Shown here: positions 1 through 5,348 of the stretch, one piece after another | Layout of the letters: every line of letters begins with the position of its first letter | Numbering within the stretch: position 1 is the stretch's first letter | Source of the DNA: Giesbergeria sp. | Lineage (GTDB): Bacteria; Pseudomonadota; Gammaproteobacteria; Burkholderiales; Burkholderiaceae_C | Direction of reading: 5' to 3' | Assembly (NCBI GenBank): GCA_030690515.1 | Contig: JAUYGP010000175.1 | Coordinates: forward strand, 1 to 5,348 | Length of the DNA: 5,348 bases | Notes under the pieces: model-generated | What the model saw: only the letters and a program-made list of their open reading frames with translations | Told to the model about the DNA's origin: nothing | Databases searched by the model: none | Translations under genes and position numbers: made by a program

Positions 1-1328
1 TGCTGACGTAGCTGCACCTCGGCCTTGCGGCGCTCGGCATTGTCCTGAGCGAGCTGGGCGTTGGCAGCGGCCAATTGGCCCGTACGCTCCTGCACCTGCT
101 GCTCCAAATCGTCGTGTGCCGCCTGCAGGGCGATTTCAGAGGTTTTGAGCCGGGTCACGTCCACCAGGGTTTCGATGGCGCCCATGATGCGTCCTTCGCT
201 ATTGCGCAGCGGAGAGGCTGTAAAAGCGAACCACAAACCCGTCCGCCCGGCGTTCGGAAAGAACCCTTCCGCCTCCCAGGCGTCCGGAATCACGTCCGAA
301 GGCCTGTACCTGTCCTGGTAGTGCTCTCGCACCTGTACAGCCTGCGCACTATCTACGATCAGATCGGCCAGAACGGGACGCGGAGCATCGTAGAACGGCT
401 TCCACTGGTCGCGCGTCCCCACCATGTCTTTCGCGGAAACAGACGACACCTTTTCTATCGCCCGGTTCCAGTGGGTCACGACATGGTGTTCATCGATGAC
501 CATGGTGGGCACGGGACTGCCATCAATGATTTGCGCCAGCACCTGGCGCATATGCATCTGCTGGGCCTCGTTCTTGCGCCGTTCGTTCAGGCTGACGTAG
601 GTATCGAGCAGGGCGGCCTGTCCGTCCACCGGCAACATTCCCACGGCCTGCTCCACCCAGCAGCGTTGCCCGGTGGCGGATTGCAGGCAGCTTTCGAACC
701 GGGTTTGCGTGGTCTCGCCCCGCAGACGTGCGGCAAGACGCTGGCGCAGGTATTCGCGGCTCTCGGGATGGGTCAGCTCCTCATAGGGAAGTGCTTGCAG
801 GGCCGCCAGCGAATATCCGGTCAGCGACAGCATCGCCTGGTTGGCGTACAGGATGCTGCCCTGACGGTGCAGCAGGACGGGAGTAGCCAACCCCTCCAGC
901 ATGGAATAAAAACCATCCTGGACATCCGCAACCAACAATGGGAAATCCTGCTGCCGCGCTGCGGAGGTCGCCAGGATCAACACCTTGTCGATCTGGCCCG
1001 CATCGCCCTTGAGCGGAACCATCGTGGCTTGCACCAGCAAGGTCTGTCCATCGGCCTTGCGCAGCGATAGCTTGCCCAGCCAGCACCGGCAATGGGCCAG
1101 AAAACCCAAGACATCCGACGGATTGAAGCCCTGACCACTCTCGGGGACGATGGTCGTGAGTTCCTGCCCTTCCAGGGCTTTCGGATCATGGCCAAGCGCC
1201 CGGGCCAGGTGGACATTGACCATCACAAGGTGCCCGCTGCGGTGCACTACCGCCAGCATGAAGCCATCCATGAGCGCAGGAAGAAGGCCACTCAAGGCGA
1301 TGTCGGGGGATGCTGGCAACTGGGTCAT
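1..1328 (-). CDS. Multi-PAS sensory protein, 3' end outside the window (histidine kinase or diguanylate cyclase candidate)
   Basis: The frame is open from the ATG at 1328 to the window edge, giving 442 codons without a stop. No signal peptide or membrane segment is visible, so it is probably a cytoplasmic sensor. Three PAS-like units can be read: a degenerate one at about residues 12-120, a second at about 140-250 (with ILYANQAMLSLTGYS, a typical PAS core), and a third at about 264-392. The third has PTMVIDEHHVVTHWNRAIE, then GTRDQWKPFY, and ends GAIETLVDVT, which fits a PAS_4-type domain seen in many bacterial sensors. Residues 393-442 form a coiled coil of the LEQQVQERTGQLAAAN type, which usually leads into a histidine kinase, GGDEF or further PAS domain. 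That output lies beyond the window, so the enzymatic activity is unknown. The start is 20 bases after the HDOD stop. The nearest GAGAG is 17 bases upstream, so the ribosome site is weak. The frame stays open further upstream, so an alternative TTG start inside the HDOD gene cannot be excluded. Confidence 0.88.
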   Translation of the reverse strand, partial: MTQLPASPDIALSGLLPALMDGFMLAVVHRSGHLVMVNVHLARALGHDPKALEGQELTTIVPESGQGFNPSDVLGFLAHCRCWLGKLSLRKADGQTLLVQATMVPLKGDAGQIDKVLILATSAARQQDFPLLVADVQDGFYSMLEGLATPVLLHRQGSILYANQAMLSLTGYSLAALQALPYEELTHPESREYLRQRLAARLRGETTQTRFESCLQSATGQRCWVEQAVGMLPVDGQAALLDTYVSLNERRKNEAQQMHMRQVLAQIIDGSPVPTMVIDEHHVVTHWNRAIEKVSSVSAKDMVGTRDQWKPFYDAPRPVLADLIVDSAQAVQVREHYQDRYRPSDVIPDAWEAEGFFPNAGRTGLWFAFTASPLRNSEGRIMGAIETLVDVTRLKTSEIALQAAHDDLEQQVQERTGQLAAANAQLAQDNAERRKAEVQLRQ

Positions 1329-1348
1329 GGCATGGATCGAAAGATCTC

Positions 1349-2236
1349 TCAGTTCATCAATTGCTGGCAAGCGACCTGATAACGCTCTTCAATTCCTGAC
1401 AGCAACGCACCGCTATCAGACCAATCCAGTCGCAGGCCATCCCAGGCTAGCACCTGGATATCGGGAACCTGGTCTTGCGGATCCTGTAGCAGGTCGAGCG
1501 CGTGGGCCAACGCATGGGACACATGCACCAGCCAGACCATGGCATCCGCCTCTGGATGCGCACACTGGTGGTGCAGCGACATACAGCGGCGCAACATGGC
1601 GGGAAGCTGCCACTGCCGCGCCAGTTGCTCTCCCGCCTGACAGTGATCGAACCCCCACACGGTGCGTTCAGCCTCCAGGAGGCGGTACGCGACCGATGTC
1701 GATGAATCATCCAAATCCGCTGCAGTCGAAGATTGCAATGCAAGTTTCTGCACCTGGTGGTATCGCACAGGGTCAATGGCCAGCATCACCAACCGCCCCA
1801 GGTCGCTCAACAGACCAGCGGTGAAAGCCGCATCCACCGGCAGCCGGGCCCTGCGCGCCAGCGCCTGGGTGCACACGGCGACGGCCACGCTGTGGCGCCA
1901 GTGGGCCTGGTGGGCAGACTGCAGAGCGGGGTCGCTGGTCTTGAACTGCTCCATCACGGCCGCCGCCAGTGCCATCGCCTGCAGGCTGCGCAGCCCCACC
2001 AATGAGACGGCATGGGCAATCGATTCAATCTCGTGCGACAAACCGAAGAATGGTGAATTGGCCACCCTCAGCGTACGAGCGGCAATCACGGGATCGCTCT
2101 CTACCAGTTCCGTCAGCGTTGTAATTTCAGGACTCTCCTGGGCCAGGCACTGCAACAGGCGCGCACGCACCGGCGACATTGCGACCAGTTTACCCATGCG
2201 CCGGACGAGCTCATCCAGCCCCATTGGCTGTGTCAT
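1349..2236 (-). CDS. HDOD domain protein (signal transduction)
   Basis: The product has 295 residues and consists almost entirely of one HDOD domain, a non-enzymatic relative of HD phosphohydrolases used in bacterial signalling. Family landmarks in order are SPEITTLTELVESDPVIAAR at about 35-54, RVANSPFFG at 57-65, the helix AVSLVGLRSLQAMAL at 76-90, HWRHSVAVA at 112-120, GLLSDLGRLV at 141-150, and EAERTVWGFDHCQAGEQLA at 188-206. The usual GLLHDIGK has become GLLSDLGR, so the motif histidine is Ser144 while Asp145 remains. Many HDOD proteins lack full HD metal ligands, so a binding or scaffold role is more likely than hydrolysis. There is no GGDEF, EAL or receiver domain in the same chain. The ATG overlaps the preceding small gene by ATGA and has GGAGGT six bases upstream, which fixes the start. 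What it binds is not visible in the sequence. Confidence 0.93.
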   Translation of the reverse strand: MTQPMGLDELVRRMGKLVAMSPVRARLLQCLAQESPEITTLTELVESDPVIAARTLRVANSPFFGLSHEIESIAHAVSLVGLRSLQAMALAAAVMEQFKTSDPALQSAHQAHWRHSVAVAVCTQALARRARLPVDAAFTAGLLSDLGRLVMLAIDPVRYHQVQKLALQSSTAADLDDSSTSVAYRLLEAERTVWGFDHCQAGEQLARQWQLPAMLRRCMSLHHQCAHPEADAMVWLVHVSHALAHALDLLQDPQDQVPDIQVLAWDGLRLDWSDSGALLSGIEERYQVACQQLMN

Positions 2237-2424
2237 GACCGCACCTCCAGCCGATAACGCTGCACGATCTCATGCAGTTGCTGCATGGGATGGGTGGGCG
2301 CGGCCCCCCGAAAGAGCCATTCAATGCGCTGCCGTATTGCGGCAGGGTCCGATGCTGCGCAAGGCGGCGGAAGAAGGTCCGATGCGGCAACGGGACTGAC
2401 CGGAGTCACGGTATCTGGTTTCAT
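2233..2424 (-). CDS. Small conserved-position hypothetical protein, 63 aa
   Basis: I do not recognise this protein. It has 63 residues: a Pro/Ala-rich, probably flexible segment (1-28, with PPPC at 19-22), then two likely amphipathic helices, about 29-39 (IRQRIEWLF) and 46-60 (MQQLHEIVQRYRL). There is no signal peptide or membrane segment. Evidence that it is a real gene is positional. Its ATG overlaps the response regulator stop by ATGA with CAGGAG seven bases upstream, its own stop overlaps the HDOD start by ATGA, and it fills the gap between those genes exactly. Coupled translation suggests comparable amounts of all three products. A role as an adaptor or binding partner between the response regulator and the HDOD protein is inference only. 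It could also be a detached N-terminal extension of the HDOD protein. Confidence 0.75.
   Translation of the reverse strand: MKPDTVTPVSPVAASDLLPPPCAASDPAAIRQRIEWLFRGAAPTHPMQQLHEIVQRYRLEVRS
2243..2248 (-). promoter_or_regulatory. Strong ribosome binding site of the HDOD gene
   Basis: GGAGGT lies six bases upstream of the HDOD ATG and inside the 3' end of the 63-residue gene. It fixes the HDOD start and supports the ATGA overlap as a real coupled junction. Confidence 0.8.
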
Positions 2425-3248
2425 GGCACAACTCCTGCGGGAATGAAGGTCAGCAGCCCCCCCTGCCCCAGAGCGCCATGACCCACCCGGGTGTAGCGCA
2501 CCGTCCAGTCCTGGTCTGGCGTATGCAGGGTCTGGCAGACCTCTTTGCTGGCAGGAGGAAATCCACTGAACAGCTGCTCCAAGCCAGCCACCTCCTGCAA
2601 CGCAATGCCGGGCACAGCCCCTGTAAAGAAACGTTGCGATGCCGCATTGATCAGCACCAGCATACCGCTATCGTCCACCCCCATGACGGGCACGGCCACA
2701 GCATCGAAAATCTCGTGTGAAACGCCGATGGCAACCTCATCCTGCACCAGTCGCTGCTGCTGCTGGCGCACCAGATCTGCCAACTGGGCATGGGCCTGCA
2801 CCAGCGATGCATGGGCATTTTCGAGTTCATCGTGCAGCCGCTGGTTCTCGTCCTCCAGCGACTTTTGCCGAAAGGCCTCGGCGATGTTGGCACGCAGGTG
2901 CTCATCGTCCCAGGGTTTGGTCATGAATTTGTAGACCGCCCCCTCGTTGATGGCATCGGTCACCGATTGCAACTCGGTATAGCCCGAGAGCACCATGCGG
3001 ATGGTCTTGGGATGGAGCGTGCGGGCCTGGCGTAGAAACTCGACCCCGGTCATGCCGGGCATGCGCTGGTCGGACACGATCACATCCACCGGCGTCTGCG
3101 CCAGTACCTGAAGCCCCTCCTGCCCTCCGCAGGCAGTCAGTATGTGGTACCCGTCTCGGCGCAATAGTCGCTTGAGGGCCGTGAGGATGAAAGCCTCATC
3201 GTCCACAAGCAGCAAGGTCTGGGATGCTTGTTCCATGGTTGAGCCCAT
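2421..3248 (-). CDS. Response regulator with receiver, coiled coil and PAS-like domain
   Basis: The product has 275 residues. A CheY-type receiver domain covers about 10-127 with all key residues present: acidic pair Asp16-Asp17, phospho-acceptor Asp60 in VSDQRMPG, switch Ser88 in VLSGY, and Lys111 in TKPWDD. The wording of this receiver (VSDQRMPGMTGVEF, INEGAVYKFMTKPWDD) is the subtype often joined to HD-GYP, EAL or PAS modules in cyclic-di-GMP-related regulators. Residues about 128-172 form a coiled coil including QQQQ, and about 177-270 read as a PAS-like fold (AVPVMGVDDSGMLVLINAAS). No DNA-binding, GGDEF, EAL or HD-GYP domain is present, so output is probably through protein contacts. An in-frame TGA 30 bases upstream of the ATG at 3248 limits extension. 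The ATG at 3236 is an equal alternative, because neither has a clear Shine-Dalgarno site. It is the first gene of the signalling operon. Its cognate kinase is not established; the multi-PAS gene downstream is a candidate. Confidence 0.93.
   Translation of the reverse strand: MGSTMEQASQTLLLVDDEAFILTALKRLLRRDGYHILTACGGQEGLQVLAQTPVDVIVSDQRMPGMTGVEFLRQARTLHPKTIRMVLSGYTELQSVTDAINEGAVYKFMTKPWDDEHLRANIAEAFRQKSLEDENQRLHDELENAHASLVQAHAQLADLVRQQQQRLVQDEVAIGVSHEIFDAVAVPVMGVDDSGMLVLINAASQRFFTGAVPGIALQEVAGLEQLFSGFPPASKEVCQTLHTPDQDWTVRYTRVGHGALGQGGLLTFIPAGVVP
2432..2437 (-). promoter_or_regulatory. Ribosome binding site of the 63-residue gene
   Basis: CAGGAG lies seven bases upstream of the ATG at 2424, inside the last codons of the response regulator. 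This is the main sequence evidence that the small frame is translated. Confidence 0.75.
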
Positions 3249-3361
3249 GGTAACGACATTGGACCCAAAGGGAAATCAATTCCGACACCCACCAACGCGC
3301 AACGCCTGACGTCTATCAAAAAAATTGCCTGCAACTACATCAGATGCAGATCAATGGCAGG
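3249..3361. other. Intergenic gap between sco and the signalling operon
   Basis: This is the only intergenic stretch longer than about 20 bases and separates the respiratory block from the signalling operon. On the minus strand it holds a candidate terminator near the sco end. The promoter of the response regulator operon would be expected in the remainder, but I could not find a convincing -35/-10 pair, a sigma-54 site or an operator repeat. The 5' leader of the response regulator also lacks a strong Shine-Dalgarno sequence. Confidence 0.6.
3318..3349 (-). terminator. Candidate intrinsic terminator after sco
   Basis: Read on the minus strand, CTGCA and TGCAG (3349-3345 and 3333-3329) can pair across an 11-base interval. 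One T-T mismatch and two more pairs can extend the stem inward. It is followed by GCAA and then seven T (3324-3318). It begins 12 bases after the sco stop codon. The stem is short and four bases separate it from the T run, so termination may be partial and read-through into the response regulator gene is possible. Confidence 0.4.
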
Positions 3362-3973
3362 CTACTGCGCTTCCTTGAGCAGCGTGCGCACATCGGCCGC
3401 CAGCGCCTCAACACCGCTGCCGTAGCGGTAGTACACGCGCAGGCGCCCCTGGGTGTCATAGATGTAGCTGCCGGCAGAATGGTCCATGGTGTAGCTGGTG
3501 GGCGTCTTGCCATCAACCTTCTTGAAATAGATCTTGAAGTCCTTGGCTACGGCGGCCGTCTGCTCGGGCGTTCCACGCAGGGCCAAAAAACTAGGGTCGA
3601 AATTGCCCATGTAGGCCTTGAGCATGTCGGCCGTATCACGCTCCGGATCGACCGTGACAAAGATCGCCTGCAGACGATCGCCGTCCTTGCCCAGCATGCG
3701 CTTGACCTCGGCCATTTCCTGCATGGTGGTCGGGCACACATCGGGGCACTGGGTATAGCCAAAGAAAACCACCGCCACCTTGCCCTTGAAGTCTTTCAGG
3801 CTGCGCTGCTGGCCGTTGTGGTCGGGCAGCTGGATGTCGCGGGCATAGTCCACCTCGGAGATGTCCACGCCACGGAACTCTGGCTTGCCTTTAGAACAAG
3901 CAGTCAAAAGGCCTCCAGCGCTTACCAGTATTGCGCAAGCAGCTATCGTTTTAAGAGTATTGCGTTTTAGCAT
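3362..3973 (-). CDS. SCO1/SenC copper chaperone lipoprotein
   Basis: This 203-residue protein is a Sco family thioredoxin-fold copper protein, known for metallating the CuA site of cytochrome c oxidase subunit II outside the cytoplasmic membrane. The copper ligands are visible: Cys76 and Cys80 in GYTQCPDVCP, and His165 in YTMDHSAGSY. The family sequence FVTVDPERDT lies at 105-114. The N-terminus has a basic start, a hydrophobic core and a lipobox LTAC with lipidated Cys26, so it should be a membrane-anchored lipoprotein exported by Sec. Length matches the family. It starts six bases after the heme O synthase stop, with GTGAGG overlapping that stop and four bases from the ATG, so it is co-translated with ctaB. 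Its place in the cluster supports a role in aa3-type oxidase assembly. A role in redox signalling, proposed for some SenC proteins, cannot be judged from sequence. Confidence 0.97.
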   Translation of the reverse strand: MLKRNTLKTIAACAILVSAGGLLTACSKGKPEFRGVDISEVDYARDIQLPDHNGQQRSLKDFKGKVAVVFFGYTQCPDVCPTTMQEMAEVKRMLGKDGDRLQAIFVTVDPERDTADMLKAYMGNFDPSFLALRGTPEQTAAVAKDFKIYFKKVDGKTPTSYTMDHSAGSYIYDTQGRLRVYYRYGSGVEALAADVRTLLKEAQ

Positions 3974-3977
3974 GGGG

Positions 3978-3983
3978 CCTCAC
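3978..3983 (-). promoter_or_regulatory. Ribosome binding site of sco
   Basis: GTGAGG overlaps the ctaB stop codon and ends four bases before the sco ATG. The short spacing and overlap suggest translational coupling between ctaB and sco. Confidence 0.55.
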
Positions 3984-4876
3984 AGAACATAGTGGTCCAC
4001 CAGCAGCGCCGCAAACAACAGGCTCAGGTGGACAAGGGAAAAACGGAAAGTCTTGCGTGCCAGCGCATCCGAGTAGTTGCGCCACAGCGCAAAGCCATAG
4101 CCACAAAAACCGCCGCTCAGAAGCACTGCCGCTGCCAGATAGATCCACGAACTCATGCCATAGACGAAGGGCATCAGGCAGCCGGCAAAAAGAACCAGGG
4201 TGTAGAGAAACACCTGTAGCCGCGTAAACGCATTGCCATGCGTCACGGGCAACATCGGCAGACCCGACTTGCGGTAATCCTCCACGCGGTACAGGGCCAG
4301 TGCCCAAAAATGGGGTGGCGTCCACAAAAAGATGATGAGGAACAGAATCAGTGCTTCCGGGCCCACGCTGCCCGTCATCGACGCCCAGCCCAGCACCGGC
4401 GGCATGGCACCCGAGGCACCGCCGATCACGATGTTTTGCGGGGTGTTCGGCTTGAGCAGCAGGGTATAGAACACCGCATAACCCACGAAGGTGGCAAAGG
4501 TCAGCCACATCGTGATGGGGTTGACCCAGACCAGCAAGATGGCCGAACCCGCCACGCACAACGCGGCCGAGAACACCAGCGCCTGCATGTCCGACAGCTG
4601 GCCTTTGGCCGTGGGGCGCCAGGCGGTGCGCTTCATCTTGGCGTCGATGGTTTTCTCCACCAGGCAGTTGAATGCCGCCGCCGCACCCGCCACCAGCCAG
4701 ATACCTGCACTGGCGGCCAACATGCGGATCAGCTCATTACCCGTCGGCAGGCCCGGCACAGCCAACACCATGCCGATGAGTGCGCAGAACACGATCAGCT
4801 GCACCACACGCGGCTTGGTCAGCTGGTAATACTGCACCAGACGGGAGGACGTAGGAAGGGACGCAGCGATGCTCAT
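3980..4876 (-). CDS. ctaB: Heme O synthase (protoheme IX farnesyltransferase)
   Basis: This 298-residue polytopic membrane protein of the UbiA prenyltransferase family transfers a farnesyl group from farnesyl diphosphate to the vinyl group of heme b, making heme O. The signatures are clear: LTKPRVVQL at 19-27, the first Asp-rich site as NCLVEKTIDAKMKRTAWRP at 70-88 (Asn70, Glu74, Asp78, Arg83, Arg87), TPQNIVIGGASGAMPP at 145-160, and the second site WTPPHFWALALYRVEDYRKS at 185-204. About nine hydrophobic segments are seen, and length is normal for the family. The start at 4876 overlaps the heme A synthase stop by ATGA and has AGGAG seven bases upstream. Its pairing with heme A synthase and Sco, rather than with bo3 oxidase genes, favours the name ctaB over cyoE. 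Its product heme O is the substrate of the upstream gene product. Confidence 0.98.
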   Translation of the reverse strand: MSIAASLPTSSRLVQYYQLTKPRVVQLIVFCALIGMVLAVPGLPTGNELIRMLAASAGIWLVAGAAAAFNCLVEKTIDAKMKRTAWRPTAKGQLSDMQALVFSAALCVAGSAILLVWVNPITMWLTFATFVGYAVFYTLLLKPNTPQNIVIGGASGAMPPVLGWASMTGSVGPEALILFLIIFLWTPPHFWALALYRVEDYRKSGLPMLPVTHGNAFTRLQVFLYTLVLFAGCLMPFVYGMSSWIYLAAAVLLSGGFCGYGFALWRNYSDALARKTFRFSLVHLSLLFAALLVDHYVL

Positions 4877-5348
4877 GCCTTGACTCCTGTAGCACCCACC
4901 GGGGCACGTTGGTCACGGTCGGCCCCCTGGACCAGCACCCGGCTGGAATCCAGCGCCCACGTCAGCACCACCACCAGCGCGGCAGCGCCACCGGTGTGCA
5001 GCACGGCGGCCACCAACGGCCAGTCCAGTACCACGTTGCTCAGCCCGGTCAGCAGTTGGAGGGCAGCCAGGCCCAGCAGCCAGCGCGCCTGCCCGACCCG
5101 TTGCCGCCCCTGCGCTGTGCTGTGGCCCTCCGGCCCAGCAGCGCGGCGCAGGCGCCAGGCCAACAGCACCAGCACGCCCAGCACGGCATAGGCAAAAAGC
5201 CGGTGCACATAGTGGATGGCCGTCAGCGCGGCAAAGCCGATATGGCTACCGTCCTTGAGCAAGCCCAGCGGGCGCCATACCTCAAAGGCCTGGGCAAAAT
5301 CCATTTCTGGCCACCAGCTGCCCTGGCAGGTGGGGAAGGTCGTACATG
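4873..5348 (-). CDS. ctaA: Heme A synthase (COX15/CtaA), C-terminal part only
   Basis: The frame is open to the window edge, so only the last 157 codons are seen; about half or more of the protein lies outside. Heme A synthase oxidises the C8 methyl of heme O to a formyl group in the cytoplasmic membrane. The visible part opens with CTTFPTCQGSWWPEMDF, typical of betaproteobacterial COX15, including a Cys-x5-Cys pair. It continues with AIHYVHRLFAY, whose histidines (residues 45 and 48 of the fragment) include a conserved heme-ligand position. Near the end is VLHTGGAA with His117, its likely partner. Three or four hydrophobic segments are seen (about 50-66, 87-101, 108-131). The last 25 residues are polar and variable. 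The ATG at 5304 is internal, because conserved sequence continues upstream of it in frame. The stop overlaps the ctaB start by ATGA. Confidence 0.95.
   Translation of the reverse strand, partial: CTTFPTCQGSWWPEMDFAQAFEVWRPLGLLKDGSHIGFAALTAIHYVHRLFAYAVLGVLVLLAWRLRRAAGPEGHSTAQGRQRVGQARWLLGLAALQLLTGLSNVVLDWPLVAAVLHTGGAAALVVVLTWALDSSRVLVQGADRDQRAPVGATGVKA
4884..4888 (-). promoter_or_regulatory. ctaB: Ribosome binding site of ctaB
   Basis: AGGAG lies seven bases upstream of the ATG at 4876, inside the 3' end of ctaA. It supports the start chosen at the ATGA overlap. Confidence 0.75.

Noticed and set aside
75..1070. A 331-codon open frame on the plus strand.
   Set aside because: It lies opposite the multi-PAS gene, whose minus-strand translation gives clear PAS and coiled-coil sequence. 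The plus-strand product has no recognisable domain. Long antisense frames are common in GC-rich coding DNA.
1349..2236. Reading the HDOD protein as an HD-GYP cyclic-di-GMP phosphodiesterase.
   Set aside because: There is no GYP motif, the HD motif is degenerate, and the flanking conserved blocks fit HDOD.
1662..2399. A 245-codon plus-strand frame across the HDOD and small genes.
   Set aside because: It is antisense to the HDOD domain coding sequence, has low-complexity Ser/Ala/Arg composition and shows no domain.
2754..2765. Four tandem CTG repeats (CAG on the coding strand).
   Set aside because: They encode four Gln in the coiled coil of the response regulator. The tract is too short to suggest phase variation and is explained by the protein.
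3249..3330. Possible sigma-70 promoter for the response regulator (TTGCGC with TTGATT at 17-base spacing, or TTGCAG with TAGACG).
   Set aside because: The first has only about half of the -10 consensus and the second has a 13-base spacer. Neither is better than chance.
3344..3970. A 208-codon plus-strand frame covering the sco gene.
   Set aside because: It mirrors the sco gene almost exactly. The minus-strand product carries the lipobox, the Cys pair and the copper-ligand His, while the plus-strand product has no family features.
4238..5191. A 317-codon open frame on the plus strand rich in His, Arg and Gln.
   Set aside because: It is antisense to ctaB and ctaA, both secure from motifs. Its composition is that expected of the complement of membrane-protein codons.
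4873..5304. Taking the ATG at 5304 as the start of a 143-residue heme A synthase.
   Set aside because: Conserved COX15 sequence (the Cys-x5-Cys and Trp-Trp-Pro segment) continues in frame upstream of this Met to the window edge, so the gene is longer and merely cut by the window.

Overview
The window looks like chromosomal DNA of a Betaproteobacterium, most likely Burkholderiales and close to the Comamonadaceae. The basis is GC-rich coding sequence, the order heme A synthase - heme O synthase - Sco, and the betaproteobacterial form of the heme A synthase C-terminal half (Cys-Thr-Thr-Phe-Pro-Thr-Cys, then Trp-Trp-Pro-Glu-Met-Asp). This placement rests on recalled family patterns, not on a search. 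All seven genes lie on the minus strand, so transcription runs from high to low coordinates. Both window ends cut through a gene.

Right half (5348 to about 3318): a core respiratory assembly block. The C-terminal 157 codons of heme A synthase (COX15/ctaA) overlap by ATGA the complete heme O synthase gene (ctaB/cyoE). Six bases later comes a SCO1/SenC lipoprotein gene. CtaB farnesylates heme b to heme O, CtaA oxidises heme O to heme A, and Sco delivers copper to the CuA centre, so the block serves maturation of an aa3-type cytochrome c oxidase. A modest hairpin followed by seven T lies just after sco and may end the transcript.

Left half (3248 to 1): a four-gene signalling operon. In order it encodes a response regulator with a receiver domain, coiled coil and C-terminal PAS-like domain; a 63-residue protein of unknown function; a stand-alone HDOD protein; and a cytoplasmic multi-PAS protein cut off by the window edge inside a coiled coil, before its output domain. 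The first three genes are joined by two ATGA overlaps, each with a good Shine-Dalgarno site. The fourth starts 20 bases after the HDOD stop. The longest stretch without a gene is 113 bases (3249-3361). No RNA gene, mobile element, CRISPR array or long repeat was seen.

The respiratory block is ordinary. The part worth a second look is the signalling operon: a phosphorylatable receiver with no recognisable DNA-binding or enzymatic output, a tightly coupled small orphan protein, and an HDOD protein, next to a multi-PAS sensor of unknown output.
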